Shown: positions 1 through 13,300 of the stretch, piece by piece
Layout of the letters: the number at the start of each line of letters is the position of its first letter
Numbering within the stretch: position 1 is the first letter of the stretch
NCBI GenBank assembly: GCA_004194705.1
Contig: SADC01001302.1
Span: forward strand, 558,001-622,000
Direction of reading: 5' to 3'
From: Ditylenchus dipsaci
Taxonomy: Eukaryota > Nematoda > Chromadorea > Rhabditida > Anguinidae
DNA length: 64,000 bases
Notes under the pieces: generated by a model
The model's database searches: none
What the model was told of the DNA's origin: nothing
What the model saw: the letters and a program-made list of their open reading frames with translations, nothing else
Translations under genes and position numbers: made by a program

Positions 1-213
1 AATCGTGTTCCAAAATGGGGTAGTAGCCAAATTTGAAATGAGCTAGGCCAGTCAACCAGTCAAAAACAGGCTCTATATTACTATTTTTTTTATCATTTGA
101 TAGCTAAGACAACAGGCTACAAAATTGTGTTATCAAAAAAGCTTTGTGAAAAATTAACTTTTTGTAAAAACCGTCTTTTTCACATAAAATTCGGCCCGTA
201 GCCTAACATATTC

Positions 214-456
214 TTAAAGGGGTATACCAGTGCGTTAGAGTGCATATTAAAGCGGGGACCAGAAACTGTTTAAAAATTATCACTGTTTTCACTCGTCTGG
301 TGTGAAGTCTGATATTCAGGACCTTATACTACTTTTAAAAGTTAGGCAGAAAACTTTCATCGGATCAGGTAGAACGCTTATCAAAAGTTTCAATGTAGAA
401 ATACACTGCTGGTCCCCGCCTTTTTTCGCTGTAACGGACTGGTATGCCCCTTTAAA
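214..456. repeat. Palindromic MITE, family A copy 1
   Basis: A 243-bp element with inverted ends. The left end reads TTAAAGGGGTATACCAGTGC and the right end is its near complement, finishing GGTATGCCCCTTTAA. Inside each end lies a second inverted block containing GCGGGGACCAG / CTGGTCCCCGC. The same architecture recurs at 30035-30277, 43820-44072, 46390-46629, and in part at 12145-12281 and 24225-24395. No coding capacity. The TTAA at both ends could be the target site, but no flanking duplication outside it is visible. Confidence 0.8.
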
Positions 457-1209
457 ACTCGGCCTGAAAAGTGCTATTTTGTAGCCTGATGATCAAATGG
501 TAGAACCCTTTTTTAAGATAGTCTAGAAAAAAATTAGAGATGACCGAGGGCCCGCTTGACCCGCTTGCGGTCCGTCGATAGGTCGAGTGGTGACTGGAGT
601 AAAAGCAATACTAAGATGAAATAAAAAAAGATAAATAAAAAACGAATGACATTTGAAGAAAGAAGTAAGCATAAAGAGTTCTAGAAGATCAGCAGACTTT
701 TGGAGGATAAAGATAATAAACATTTTGCCCTTCTTTTTTCTTAATGGTGCTTTGCCAGATGGAGGGACAGGGCAGAGGTTAGGACGAATCAAAGATTGCC
801 AACCCTTATGCAATAAAGGAGCACTCTTTGCTGGTCGCCTGAACAAAGATTTATGGATGGATAGTTGGAAAAGAGAAAAAGTATTTTGGGGTGCAGACAG
901 CTTTTGTTTATAGTCCTGCCGAACACACCAAAAGTCTAAAATTTGCTTATACTGACAGTCGTTGTTCAGGAAGAAAAAAGAACACTTGCACTATCATTAA
1001 GTTTGTTGACACCCCTCATTCGTTCAACATTATTTGCCAGAGGCCCTCTATGATAACAATCCTTTTTTGCCTTTAACTCTTCTTCCTCTTCAAAGGCAAG
1101 ATTTTATGGCGAAAACGTAATTAGTTGAAAAAGACGCCAGACCGGGACAAAAAACTAGAGCTTCAAGGTACAATAAGTATTTTCAGTGGACGATACCCAA
1201 CTGTCAGCC
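457..1209. other. Gene-poor stretch with one unplaced ORF
   Basis: No recognisable gene. A plus-strand open stretch at about 740-910 reads like protein (it contains ALPDGGTGQRLGRIKDC and ends WGADSFCL), preceded by a pyrimidine-rich run that could hold a splice acceptor. I do not recognise the sequence and found no partner exons. Nothing else stands out. Confidence 0.3.
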
Positions 1210-1555
1210 ATGAATGAATTTTTTTTTTCGATTTTTGATTAAAAATCATCGCTTTTCTAAGCAAAAGTTTTTGGAAAGTCACCACACAGTAAAATTTCTT
1301 TCTGAATCCGAATCCGTTGAGATCGGATCAAAATAATTTTTGTGCGCTGAGATATTCGTTAAAGTAGCTAAGTGGTGCAAAATTTCTGTCTGATATACTC
1401 AAAATAGCAATATCTCAGCGCACAAAATTTATTTTGATCTGATCTCAACGGATTCGGATTCAGGAAAGATTTTAGTATAAGGGGTAAATTTGCAAAAACT
1501 TTTGCTCAGAAAATCGATGATTTTTAATCAAAAATCGAAAAAAAAATTCATTCAT
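1210..1555. repeat. Perfect-ended palindrome, family J
   Basis: The left arm starts TGAATGAATTTTTTT and contains GATTAAAAATCATCG. The right arm is the inverted copy ending AAAAAATTCATTCA. A second inverted block (CTGAATCCGAATCCGTTGAG and complement) lies inside. The loop is about 60 bp near 1370. Non-coding, MITE-like. Confidence 0.75.
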
Positions 1556-1641
1556 TTTACCATTTTCAGTATTTAAGAGTCTGTTGCTCAATTGTGTTAA
1601 CCGTGTCTATTTACAGTTCGGGACTCAATAATAGCGGAGTA

Positions 1642-2067
1642 CAGTCGAGTCCCGCTAACCCGGCACCCCAAAAAGTTCGTTCCCGCCTTGGGTCCGACAC
1701 TTTTTTAACCCAATTTTCGAAGTATTTTTTCAATTGTGTTTTTACAGTCTGATCGCAAATATCGTGAGGATTCCGATTTTGCCGATCGTTTTTCAAAAAC
1801 CTAATATTTTTGGCTCTAAAAGACCAAAACCCCGCTAACCGGCACCATATTTTTAAAAAGGGTGCCGGGTTAGCGGGTTTTGGTCTTTTAGAGCCAAAAA
1901 TATTAGGTTTTTGAAAAACGATCGGCAAAATCGGAATTCTCACGATATTTGCGATCAGACTGTAAAAACACAATTGAAAAAATACTTCGAAAATTGGGTT
2001 AAAAAAAAGTGTCGGACCCAAGGCGGGAACGAACTTTTTGGGGTGCCGGGTTAGCGGGACTCGACTG
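1642..2067. mobile_element. TA-flanked pogo-like MITE, family K copy 1
   Basis: A 426-bp palindrome with ends CAGTCGAGTCCCGCTAACCC / inverted copy ending GGGACTCGACTG, flanked on both sides by TA (1640-1641 and 2068-2069). CAGT ends plus a TA duplication are typical of Tc1/pogo-related elements, so a pogo-like MITE is the likeliest class (inference). Related, partly decayed copies lie at 43006-43818 and 54890-55140. Overlapping long ORFs on both strands are by-products of the palindrome. Confidence 0.75.
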
Positions 2068-2214
2068 TATATGTATAGCAAATATATGAAACTTTGTTTC
2101 AGTCCTTAAACTTAATTTATTCAATATTATATTTTAAAGGACTATGAAACTTGATAAGCACAGCGATTTGCAAAATCTAAATTCTACTGGACGGAAGTAC
2201 CAATAGCGGCTATG

Positions 2215-3230
2215 GGAAACTGCCAAAAACGAAATTTGCCAAACGTATGTTTTGCCAAAACGAAAATTTGCCGAAACGAAATTTGCCAAAATGAAATTTG
2301 CCAAATCGAAATTTGGCCAACGAACCAACAGGGGGGACCAAGGCAGTTTTTACGTTTTTTTCAAAATTTTCGAAATTGTGTCCTAACTGTCCTAACCACC
2401 TAAAATCACCCCAAACCAGCCAAAACCATCCAAAATCACCAAAATCACACAAAACACCAAGAACACCAAAAACCACCAGAAACCATTCAAAACTTCACCA
2501 AACAAAAATTAAAATTTGTAAATTTAATTTAAATTTTTAGTCTGAACCAACCAAACCAAGTGGTCGTCGACTTGGATCGAATTTTTTTTTACGTTTTTGG
2601 ATTCCAAATCCTATTTTCTGGACTTATTCGTGCACGCTGAACATGGTTTGACAGTGGTAAAATCACGTTTTATGAAAAAATTTTTGAGTTTTGGGGAATA
2701 ATTGATTTTGGTAAAATCAATTATTTGCCAAAACTCAAAAATAACTGAGAAAACGGCATTTTGCCACTGTCAAACATGTTAAGCGTGCACGAATTAGTTT
2801 AGAAAACTGGTTTTAGAAGCCAAAAACGAAAAAAAAATTCGATCCAAGTGGACGACCACTTGGTTTGGTCGGTTCAGACTAAAAATTAAATTCCCGCAAA
2901 ATTTTTCTTAGTGTAGTTTTGGATGGTTTCGGGTGGTTTGGGTGTTTTGAGTTGTTTAGTGTGATTTTGGGTGGTTTTTGCTGTTTTAGGAGGTTTTTGG
3001 TTGTTTGGGGTGGTTTTAGGTGGTTAGGACACAGTTTCGAAAATTTCGAAAAAAACGTAAAAACTGCCTGGTCCCCCTGTTGGTTCGATGGCCAAATTTC
3101 GTTTCGGCAAATTTCGTTTGGCATATTTCGTTTTGGCGCATTTCGATTTGGCAAATTTCGTTTTGGCAAATTTCGTTTTGGCAAATTTCGTATTTGGCAA
3201 ATTTCGTTTTTGGCAAATCTCCCCTAGCCC
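2215..3230. mobile_element. Foldback element F with tandem-repeat arms
   Basis: About 1 kb. The outer arms hold reiterated CCAAAACGAAATTTG units (2219-2330) and their inverted copies (3090-3225). The inner arm contains AACAGGGGGGACCAAGGCAG followed by a CCAAAACCACC-rich run, inverted at 2915-3090. A separate palindrome (family W, 2540-2883) occupies the centre. Arms of short tandem repeats are the hallmark of foldback elements. No transposase remains. An unpaired arm-like stretch recurs at 55995-56120. Confidence 0.7.
2540..2883. repeat. Palindrome W copy 1, core of foldback F
   Basis: Arms AGTCTGAACCAACCAAACCA and its complement GGTTTGGTCGGTTCAGACT enclose an AT-rich centre with CGTGCACGCTGAACATGG and its inverse. 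A diverged second copy stands alone at 30868-31147, so W is an independent family rather than just the middle of F. Confidence 0.7.
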
Positions 3231-3534
3231 CAATAGCGACTTCATGAACATGTTGGAATTGAAGTGAAGTGTGTTCAGTGTGCGTAAAATACTTCAGGGC
3301 GTCTCAAAAAAACCCTACACTTCAAGAGGGCCACTGGACCTCGATTTCTTTCCCGGAATTTGCAGTTTTTTGTAAAATTATGTGCCCGAAATATTTCTTC
3401 TAAAATTGCTATGAATAAGCAGTTACAAATACCTTATTTTAACAGAAATTGAAAATTCCGGATTTGAAATTGAAATTTTAAGTTTTATTTTGGTCGATTT
3501 GTCCATCATTTTTTTTCAGCAATAAAACCTTTTA

Positions 3535-4530
3535 ATACAAGGCTGTCAACTCAAAATTTTAAAAAAGGAAATTTGGTCAAAAATAAGGACATTTTCGGGT
3601 ATTTTGGCAAAGAAGCTATTTTTATCCAGTACTTATTGCTCTTTTGGTACTTAAAAATAATAGTTTTAACGTAAAATTCTAACGGGTGTAAAAAAGTCCT
3701 GCAACACTTTTAAAAAACAAAAAAATGATTAGAAATTTTAGCAACTATTTAAAATCCAATAAATAGGTTTTGTAGCCCTGAATCTCCTCTTTCAAATGGC
3801 ATATTGCTTTTTAGCTTGCCTATTTTGGATAAGTCACCATTGGCTCCAAACACTTGTCTGGTCATTTTGAGATGGTTACCAACGTTTTCATCACTTTAAA
3901 TGGTCAAATGTTTCATTGTATTTTAAGCGTCACTACAAAATTTCATCACCGTGTTGTAAAAAAACAAAACCCATATTACAGAAGATTTTTGAAAATCTGA
4001 GCATTGAGATGTGGCCTTTTGGTAAAAATCGATTTCTTGAAAAAATGACCAAAATCCGAAAAATTAGCAAAAACTTTAATTTTGGTCATTTTTTTCAAGA
4101 AATTGATTTTTTCCAAAAGACCATATCTCATCACTCAGATTTAAAAAATCATTCTGTAATATGGGTTTTGTTTTTTTTCACAACATGGTGATGAAATTTT
4201 GTAGTGACGCTTAAATTTCAATAAAACATTTGACCAGTTAAAGTGATGAAAACGTTGGTAACCTTCTCAAAATGACCAGACCAGTGTTTGGAGCCAAATG
4301 GTAACTTTATACAAAATAGTCAAGCAAAAAGCAATATGCCATTTGAAAGAGGAATTCAAGGCTAAAAAACCTATTTATTGGATTTTTAATAGTTGCTAAA
4401 ATTTCTAATAATTTTTTTTTTTTTAAAAGTGTTGCAGGACTTTTTTTACACCCGTCAGAAAATAATAAGATTTGGAGACCCAAAATAAGGACAAGTCTCA
4501 TTAATAAAGACGTTTGAAAGCCCTTTTTCA
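3535..4530. repeat. Long palindrome, family E copy 1
   Basis: About 1 kb with its axis near 4065. Matching inverted blocks include CCAAACACTTGTCTGGTCAT, GTTTTCATCACTTTAAATGG and, further out, GTGTAAAAAAGTCCTGCAAC. A second good copy is at 63152-63716 and a disrupted one at 57790-59560. AT-rich and non-coding; ORFs inside are palindrome by-products. Confidence 0.7.
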
Positions 4531-6662
4531 ACACCATTTAATAGAGAATTCACAGGCTACAAAATGACATAAAGTTTTAAAGAATATGTAATACAAAAGT
4601 GGTTTTAGCGACACTCTGGAAGCGCAGAGCTTTTTTCTGGACAGACTGTACACAGCACGGATTCCTGAATGAGCTAGAAGCAAGATACACAGCTTTCATT
4701 TTCCAGAGTGCCATTTATCGATGCACCTCAATTTTCCAGGCATTTTTGCGAAAATTTCGTAATCCTGATGTTAGTGTTCGTAATTCTTAATTTTATGAAA
4801 AAAATTACGGTCTTGACAAAATATGGCTCGAATAACGACATTTGAAAAATTCATTTCAATTACATTTATGTATCTTTTGGGTAAGTGCCTATTATAGAGC
4901 CACTAAACTTCTCAAGCTTCTAGCTTGAAATTAATCGATTAGGTTACGCGAGATGGCGTTCTTAGAATTTGCGGCTCGAGTTACATTGTGATTCAAACAT
5001 TTAGCTCATATCCTTAAAGTTTGTGGTTTAAATAAACAGCATTCTTTTATTTACATATTCTTCTAACAATAAATACAGGCAAAAATAAAAAACTTTGCGC
5101 CTAATCTTTTCGGCAAAAGAGAATATTTGCACATCAAACTACTTAATGGAATCGATCACCAGGAAATTGCCGTATTTCTCTAAATCGAGTGGTATCCCCT
5201 ATTCAAAATTTTGTTTGTGGAGTTGTGTTTTAATCTATTTTATGGATGACCTCTCATACAAATTACTATTAAAAAAGCAGCACATTTCATTGTCCACCAT
5301 CTAGATGTTAATTTCCCAGGTGTCACCACAAAATTATGTCAAAAACACAATGCCAACAACACGATTCTTATCAAGAAAATGCCGCTCTATTAGAAAAATA
5401 CTGCAGTAGACAAAATTAACACGTGGAAATGGAAAAAATTACCAGAGATAGATCACATTTCATAACAATAATAGAAGTCTTGCTGTATCTGGAATTAGAA
5501 TCTAACAGGAAGATGGCGAAAACAACAACAACCGATAAATAATCACAATAATATTGGGTAGACAAATTCGGACAATTAATAACAATAGACAACTAATCGG
5601 ATATCTAGAAAATAACCAGAAAACTAAATTAATTGAGTCAAGACATACCGCATTTGCTCTAATTGTTCTTTCATCATTTGACTAGTCAAATGACCGCTCA
5701 TTTCTACGATCCTAAAATTTTGAGGTCGTTTATTAGAGAAAATATGGTATGTTCAGCAATGAAATTTTTCTAACCGGCTCTAGCTAATTTTTCAAATAAA
5801 ACAATAAAATTTGAATATTTACAAAATAGATAATGAGACTACTAGTACTCCATAAAATTGTCTTCAAAGCAGTTAAATAGAACCAAATTAATGTACAATT
5901 ACATTTTTTAAATCATAAATTTGGGCAAATAGGCAAGCCAGAAGACTACGTGTGCTTTTAGTGCGACCAAGAATAACCTTCACACACCTACAGTCGAAAT
6001 CACAATAGATAGAAGAAGGAAAAAAACTACAACAACAATACTGCTTCACAAGGTAGAGATTTATGGCTTTGCCATCTTGACTCTTCTAAGAGTTTCTTCT
6101 AAAGACAGTTGAAGATGACAGACCAGTGCGTGCATGCTTTCTGAGAATTGTGGCTCCATCAAACTAAAACTACGGTTTATTTAAAAAGTTGCTTCCAAAG
6201 ACAATGCTTGGAAAGTCGAAAAGTGTTATTGCTAGTTCCCAAGGGAAATTCCCCGTGCTTGCTAATAGTTTAGCTTTCTAAGATCTATAAAAAACTTGTT
6301 AAACAATTCTAAACATATATGATTCAACCCAATTTTGAGAAATTCGGTAAACCGATCAATCAATATAACTTTTTTGTAGATGGTTACTTTCGGGACATTT
6401 TACGGGACATTTAAAACTAAAGACCCCAAAAAAACTGGCTGAAGTCGAATGTCCCCAATCCGATTTGTCTCGTATTTTTAATTTTGGACTACGACACTAT
6501 GTGTGTCAATAAATTTGGTGATTGGGACACAACTTATCGCTTACACACCAATGTATAAAAAAGAAGTTTTGGATATATGTAAAGTCAACTATGAAGCCTA
6601 ACTGTAGCAGTAGGAGTAGAAGCATTATGAGTGTGTGGGGATGAGTGGGTGCAAGAGAGGGA
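4531..6662. other. Region downstream of ASK1 without recognised genes
   Basis: Low-complexity AT-rich DNA. A single family-T-like end (TTATTAGAGAAAATATGGTA) is at about 5730-5750. No ORF shows recognisable family features. The part nearest 6663 probably holds the ASK1 3' untranslated region. Confidence 0.35.
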
Positions 6663-7335
6663 TCAAGTAGAGGTAGAATAGGAGAAAAAAATAGTTATAC
6701 TTGCTGCATCAAACTTTTGAGAGGACTCCATGCGCGACCGAAGAATTTCCCTCCATATCTTGCAGGACGTACCACCACTAAAACATTGTTATCAGACTGA
6801 ATTTACATAAACATTTTTATGCTAAAAAACTTACGATATTCCAATGCTCATGAGCTCTTCTCTGGAAACAAACTCTATGAGGTCACTTTTGTGTATCGCT
6901 GTCTTTCCAGCAACTCGACGGAATAGGCATCACAACCAACCTGCATAACCATTCTTTTAGTGTTTCATCTTCAGAGTCAGTTTCGCTAAATAGTGAATTT
7001 ATTGAAAAAATTTAAATAAAAGAGGGCATCAGTTGAAGAAGTCATACATATTAGAGGTGTCAGCCATGCAGCCACTGTCCTCATGTGTTGCCAAAGAGAA
7101 CACCTATCTGCATATATCTGGCCAGCTCCGACTAGGCAGTTTCCATCACTGTCACAATTCCAGAATGGTGTTTGTGGATTTTGGGCTTCAGGCTTTACAG
7201 GTGTGGCAGGGTGTCGTTAGGCCTGTGAATGCTTTATTGCTGGCTAATTGTTTGAGTTGCAATTGCTTTTCCAGCAGGCTGACTTCCAACAGGTCTTTGG
7301 TCTCTTTCTCCACATTGATCATTTCCTCATATAAC
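6663..7335 (-). CDS. nsy-1: ASK1 coiled-coil and SAM-like C-terminal exons
   Basis: Exon from 7335 to about 7204 reads [20 protein letters not shown] with heptad spacing, the position of the ASK1 C-terminal coiled coil. Exon 6835-6985 reads [14 protein letters not shown], then (after one shift) [17 protein letters not shown] and (after a second) [18 protein letters not shown]. Exon 6663-6777 continues [15 protein letters not shown]. This matches the SAM-like tail that drives ASK1 oligomerisation. The stop is TGA at 6663-6665 unless another exon follows. Confidence 0.8.
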
Positions 7336-10300
7336 CTAAACTAGAGGTTTTTTCAAATTTTAACAAGTTTTTATTTTAATATATTTAAATTTTAATAAGA
7401 AATATTTTGGATCTTATAGTAAATAAACAGATTCACTTTAAATACAGTTGAACCTGGATAACACGTCACCCTTGAGGATCAGCTTTGAGTGACGTGTTAT
7501 CCAGGTTCGACTATAGTTCCCGTCCTCATATGTGGGGATTCTGCTCTAATTTCTACATGTAAACAACCTGTCTAGCTGTTAAATTACTTAAAAGTACTTT
7601 CTGATATGCTCTGAATCTTGTGTTGTTGAGCAAGTTCTGGGTGAAACTAATGCATAGTTTTGATTGGCAACTCCAGCTAAGCCATGTGAATCGACCACCA
7701 TGCCAACACCTGATGTGTAGGCTCCCACGCCAGCGTCTCGGAAGTACCCCCACATTGCTGTATTTCGTGCACGCATATCGCATTTTCCGCTAAAAAATAA
7801 AACAACATGTTTGAACTAAATAAGTGTAGCAAACCAGGCTGCATCAATTTGAGCGCTTGTTGCACCGCGTTTCTGATCAAATCATCTAGTGTAAACATCC
7901 AATGTGGTTTGATGCCCTGCAATTTCAAGGATGGCTGCACCGCATTAGGGAATATGTACAAAGCCAGCATTAGCTGACTTATAGGCATGGGCTCATTGTT
8001 AGGGCTGATCTCTCTGGATATTTGCCTAATAGTGGCTTGCAGTGAGTCACAAGCATTCTCTTTGTTGGGCAATCTGGGTGGCACTAGGAAAGCTCGCAAA
8101 CCAGTGAGTAGTTGACGCATGGTGTCTTTGGTGATCAACAGCTCTTCATCCCTGGTTTCTGCCATAAACTGCTCCCACCACTTCTCGATTATCTAAAAAA
8201 TGCCTTGGTTTTTTCGGTTGCAGAAAACCTTTTTTGATATTTTTTGGAAGTAAAAAGAGTAAAATATCGATTAGAGACTATTTTGATTAACGAACCTGTT
8301 ACGAAAATTCAAAGAATCCGTTGTTTGTTTACCGTTCTTGTTACTATAAAACTGATAGCCTTTAATATAAGCTGTTGTTTTGAAACATTTCATAAGATAT
8401 CTGTCAATCGACAGTTAATCGATTGATAGCAGGGTATCGAAATGTATTTTTTTAAAAAAGATTTTTACTCTTTTTGGACCTGAAATGTTTTTTATTTTTG
8501 AGGGTTTACGTCAAAATATTTTTTGGTGCTCAAAAATCAATAATCACACGATAAAATGGCATTTTTTTGACGAAAAATGACCAAATTGTACTTTTTCTGG
8601 CCTAATGTACTTTTTCTAAATTTTGAGTTCGCAACCCTTATTGATAGTAATTTCAAAAATAAATTTCTTCCGATGAGCCCAACAAAAATTTCTATTTATT
8701 TTAAATTTTCAAAAAATCTGTCCGCAACTTGGGCCATAATGGATTATATTTCACTTACCTCACTTTGGTGTTCCTGCATGAGAGAGGCCAATGTAATTCG
8801 TCTCTCACCCTCCTTCTGCAGCGTGAAAAAGCGATTAGCCATGCTGTTTTCTTCGGGAATGGAAAGGGAAGTGTTGGGTGGGATGCTGAGGAAAGGGCTA
8901 GATTCACACAATGATGGCGAGGCTGTCAATGGAGTGTGAATGGATGGGCAATGCTCTCTTGCGGGGCTAGAATTAGAGTTTTTCACTGGTTTTGAAAGAA
9001 TCAGAAAACACTATTTGAATTACAAAAATATAAATTACCTGGTTGGTTGCGAACTCTGTTGAGTCCCCCCTACTGCCGGACTATTTAAATTCGATCCAGA
9101 TTGATGTTGTTGTGGTTGCTGTTGAATGGAATGAGCGTGATGGTGGTGTTGATGGTTGCAGCGGCCTACTCCAGCCGACTGGAAACTCAGGCAATCGAAA
9201 GTAGAGCATGGATGCATGAGGGTGCTAGTAGTGTTGGAGGTATAGCACAGATTAGGAGAGGCTGATGCACATTGCATAGGAGATACTGGCGTCAACTGGT
9301 TAGCGCTTTTAGGCAACACGGCTGGTCTATCCTCAAGCGCAGCCCGTTTGGAGTCCGCTCATTGATTGTCCTTTGGAGTTTGTGTTCAGCTTGACGGCTG
9401 GGACGGTGGAGACTTGAGGACACTTCTGAAGACAAGTGTTGTGGATGGGTGCTACTACTGTTGCTGTTTGAGTGGTAATTGGTAGAGTTGCTTCTGACCA
9501 CGGTTGCTGGTGATGCACTGCAACTGATGGTGGTTCCCAGCGAGTTGCCACTAGCACTGATGCCCATGCCTGAATTTACTTAGATTTTGGTTGAGATAAT
9601 CACAGGTTGGAGATGGTTTAGGGAAGAATAATTATAGAATTGCAAAATTCCGTATTTTCTCTGACAGACCACCCCCACACTTATTTTTTTAAATAGGCTT
9701 TCAGAGTGTTGTGGCAATGTGATCATTGAATGGTAATTTGTCTTAACACGATATATGGTGCAGTTGACTTGTGTGTTGTGTCTATAGGAGTTATGTATAT
9801 TCATTTGTCGTGTTGTAATTGTTGCGTGTTATAAAGTTATACTGTTTACTTCGTGTTCCGCGTCTGCCATATTCATACAACGATACAATACAGAGTTGGG
9901 TCTATTTTTGATTCACAATTTCCGAATTATTCAGGAATTGAAAAATAATCCCCCGGGAGTATAATAAAGAAAACACGGTAGTTTAAAAAAACTTCGATAT
10001 TAAGATGCCATAAAAACGCGTGACTTTTGTTCGAGTGATCCCTTTTTATGACACCTTAATTTTTTTTCGCTTTTTACAAAAAAACTGAAAAATTGCTTTA
10101 TCTATTTTTTAAAATGTCAATTTTTTAGAGTTAAATAATATTTGTTGTGGACTAACCAGGCCTGTGCACGGGCCCACTTTTTCGCGGCCGGCCCGGCCCG
10201 GACATTTTTTTTTTGGGCCCGGCCAGCCGGCCCGGAACCTAATTTTTTTTTCGGCCCGGCCCGGCCGGGCCGGGCTGGCCCGTAGTATAGTCAACTGTCA

Positions 10301-13300
10301 GTGCAATTTCTAACATATTCAAAAAATCAAGCAAAAAATAGAGTGGGAGACTTTATTATTCAACATCACTCGACATCACAACATCACTCAGGAGTGAAAT
10401 ATCTCGGGATTCAGTCCACTTTTTGCAAAGCAGTTTTTTGCAAACAAAAATAGACAAGTTGTATCTTCAGAATTACCTAACGAAAAAACCTAAACAAGCT
10501 TAATAGTATCAGTTCAACCCTGTACGATAAATTCTTTTTTAGCCTCACTTTTTTTTTGTCTTGAGCGGAATTTGAAATTTCACAGCAAGTTGTAAGCTTT
10601 GAGGGCAGTTCCATAAGCAAATTGACCATGCTTAACACGAATCCGATGTCAAAAATCTAGGTTTCTACAGCGAAATTTAAGTTTTACGTAAAAATCGTTT
10701 TCGAACTTTTTGAGAGTCTTGTTAACACTAAGAAAGCCTGTTTTTCTGCCATGTTTTACTTTATTTTTTTTTGCACAAGAATGTTCATTTTAATTGCTCT
10801 GTCTTTTGCGCTATAGTAGAGCCGTAAGGATTATTGGAATCGCGAAAAATTTTGACTTTTTATTCGAAAAAATACGTTTACAAAAGTGGCGAAATCATTC
10901 TTTTTGCTGGTAGTACAATATTTCAGATTTATTTTTGCAGTGTGATATACCGTTAGAAAGCTTAATTCTGGCTTTCCGACGGTATAAAAACAATACAAAT
11001 TTTTTATAGAAATCATAAGAAAATGAAAATTAACGATAGCTTAAACGCGAAAAACAAGGTTTCAAAAATGGGCCGTTTCTCATATTCTTAGTGCGAATTT
11101 TGGAAAACTAATAACACAGGCGTGCTCAGCGTTAAACTCTGCATCGAAATAAACCAATGTAACAACCGGTATTTTACGTGTTAAGTGCTAGCTGCGATCA
11201 CGGATGAGTGATTCAAATGATTGTAAGTAAATCTGAAGATAAAACTTGTCCATTTTTGTTTGCAAAAAAGCTGCTTTGAGATATTTTACTTTTAGCCACG
11301 TTACTTTTAGTTGTTACCGCGATTGTTACTACGGCCCCAGGAACTTTTTTGACTTGTTTCGAATTTTTATTTCTAAAAATTTCACACTATTACATAGCCC
11401 TGGATTTAAGCTTTCTACAAGCCATTATTGATTCAATGCGATTTCAAAAAGTTTCAAAAACAAGTCTTTGTATGAACAGAACTTTCTTCAAACTTTTAAA
11501 ATTCAGTAAGTCAGTCAACAAATTGTTGAAAACCCGAAATCCGTGACTACATTTTGATACAAGACTTAAAAATTTTTTTTTTAATTGATTTGAAGGTATA
11601 TTTAAGATTAATAAATTCCGGGCCGGCCCGGCCGTCGATTTTTCGAGCCCGGCCCGTAAGCAATTTTGAAGTTGGGCCCGGCCGGGCCGGGCCGGCCCGT
11701 GCACAGGCCTGGACTAACCCAGTTCATATTAATCTTTTGTTGCATTTAGCCTTGCTAGCCTATTCTGTAAAGTAAACACGCAATGTAACTAACCACTTAG
11801 ATGAGAAGATGACCGAATAAAACATTTGCTGCTGTTGTTACCACTGCTTTTGGAAGCATTTGCGTTGTTGGAAGAATTGCTGAACTAGTAGTGTCAACTT
11901 TTCTTGGTAGAACTTCGGTGCGAAGAGTACTGTTGAATGAATGGATCTCTAATCAAATCTCGCACTTTAGCTCTCTTCTCAGCTTCGGCTCAAAACACCT
12001 TTTGATAAAAGCAGTGGCTAGATCACTGAGTGGTGGAATAGGTGGGTGTATCTTGTGCATGCCCACTTTGAAGAGAGCTGCCTCGCCACACCTAGCTCAA
12101 TAAATGGTGTCTGCCAGTCACCTGAAAATAAGTGAGTTACAGAACACAGGCATGCCGTGCGTTACGCGGAGAGAAGGCGGAGATTAATTTCTCGATCGAT
12201 CGAAAATGAGTAAGAACAGAAGGATTCAAAAACTTAAAAATCATCGCCTTAAATTTTTAAAACGCACGGGCATGCCTCTTTGCAAAGGTTTTCCTCTTTT
12301 CTTTGCTTTCGCGTTTCTAATTGAGTAAAGAATCATACCATTTCAATCATAGTGCATCCAAGCTCCAAATATCCGCAGGAGCTCCATAGCCCTTTGACCG
12401 TGATCAATCACCTCAGGAGCCATATACTGTAGAGTGCCTTTGAAAGTGTCAGCAATAGGGTTTAACCCGGCCAACCTCTTGCATGTTCCAAAATCTGAGA
12501 TCTTGCACAATCCACTGAACAAAACATATTTCAGATCGCATAAAAAGCTAGCCAACCCACCTGTAGGTGTTTACTAGCACATTCTCTCCTTTTATGTCCC
12601 TATGTACTATTTTTTGTTCATGCAAATACTTCAATCCCTCCAATATTTGCCTAGCGTAAAAAGCATTGTCTGCTCATTGTCTAGTGGACCCCATTTGCTG
12701 CGCAACAGTGAGCTCAGACTACCTCCTGGCACATGCTCCATAAAGATGAGGAAAACACTATTTCCATAGTCTCTCTTCTCGAGTTTGGAGCCGAGGTATT
12801 GCACAATGTTGTCATGGATAGAGTAGAATGCAGTTGAATTTCTTCCATCAGCGGTTGCACCTAAAAATATTAAGGGATTCGATTTGAGGATAATTTACTT
12901 TGCGACTTACCTCTTCCTCATTCTTCACTTCTACTTCCTTAACGACAATAGAGCGCTGAGTTGTGATATCCCTGGCAGAATAGACCACACCATAAGTTCC
13001 TCTTCCAGCACTATTTTTTCGCCATTATTGTCGAGCTCGTATTCGAACTGTAAATTTCTTATTTGTGAGTAGAAAATAACAGGTTTAGACATTCTTGCAA
13101 TAACCCATTACCACATTTCCTCTAATTGCCCTAATAAGTACCCCTTCTTGACTTTGACGTATTGTATCTCAGAGCAGAATTTTTTCAAGGTATTCTTTTG
13201 TTTTTCCTTTACTCCTGTGAGCTTGACCAATCCTGCTTTTTAGATTTGAATTTTCGCCCAAAATCTCAGATGACTCTACTATATAAAATTATGGCGCTAC

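Noticed and set aside
2210..3251. Overlapping 60-100-codon ORFs rich in Lys/Asn/Pro on both strands
   Set aside because: They are translations of the tandem arms of foldback F; both strands stay open because the repeats lack stops, and no protein features are present.
10109..10294. Pro/Arg/Gly-rich ORFs near 10.2 and 11.6 kb
   Set aside because: Products of the GGCCCGG-rich arms of foldback S.
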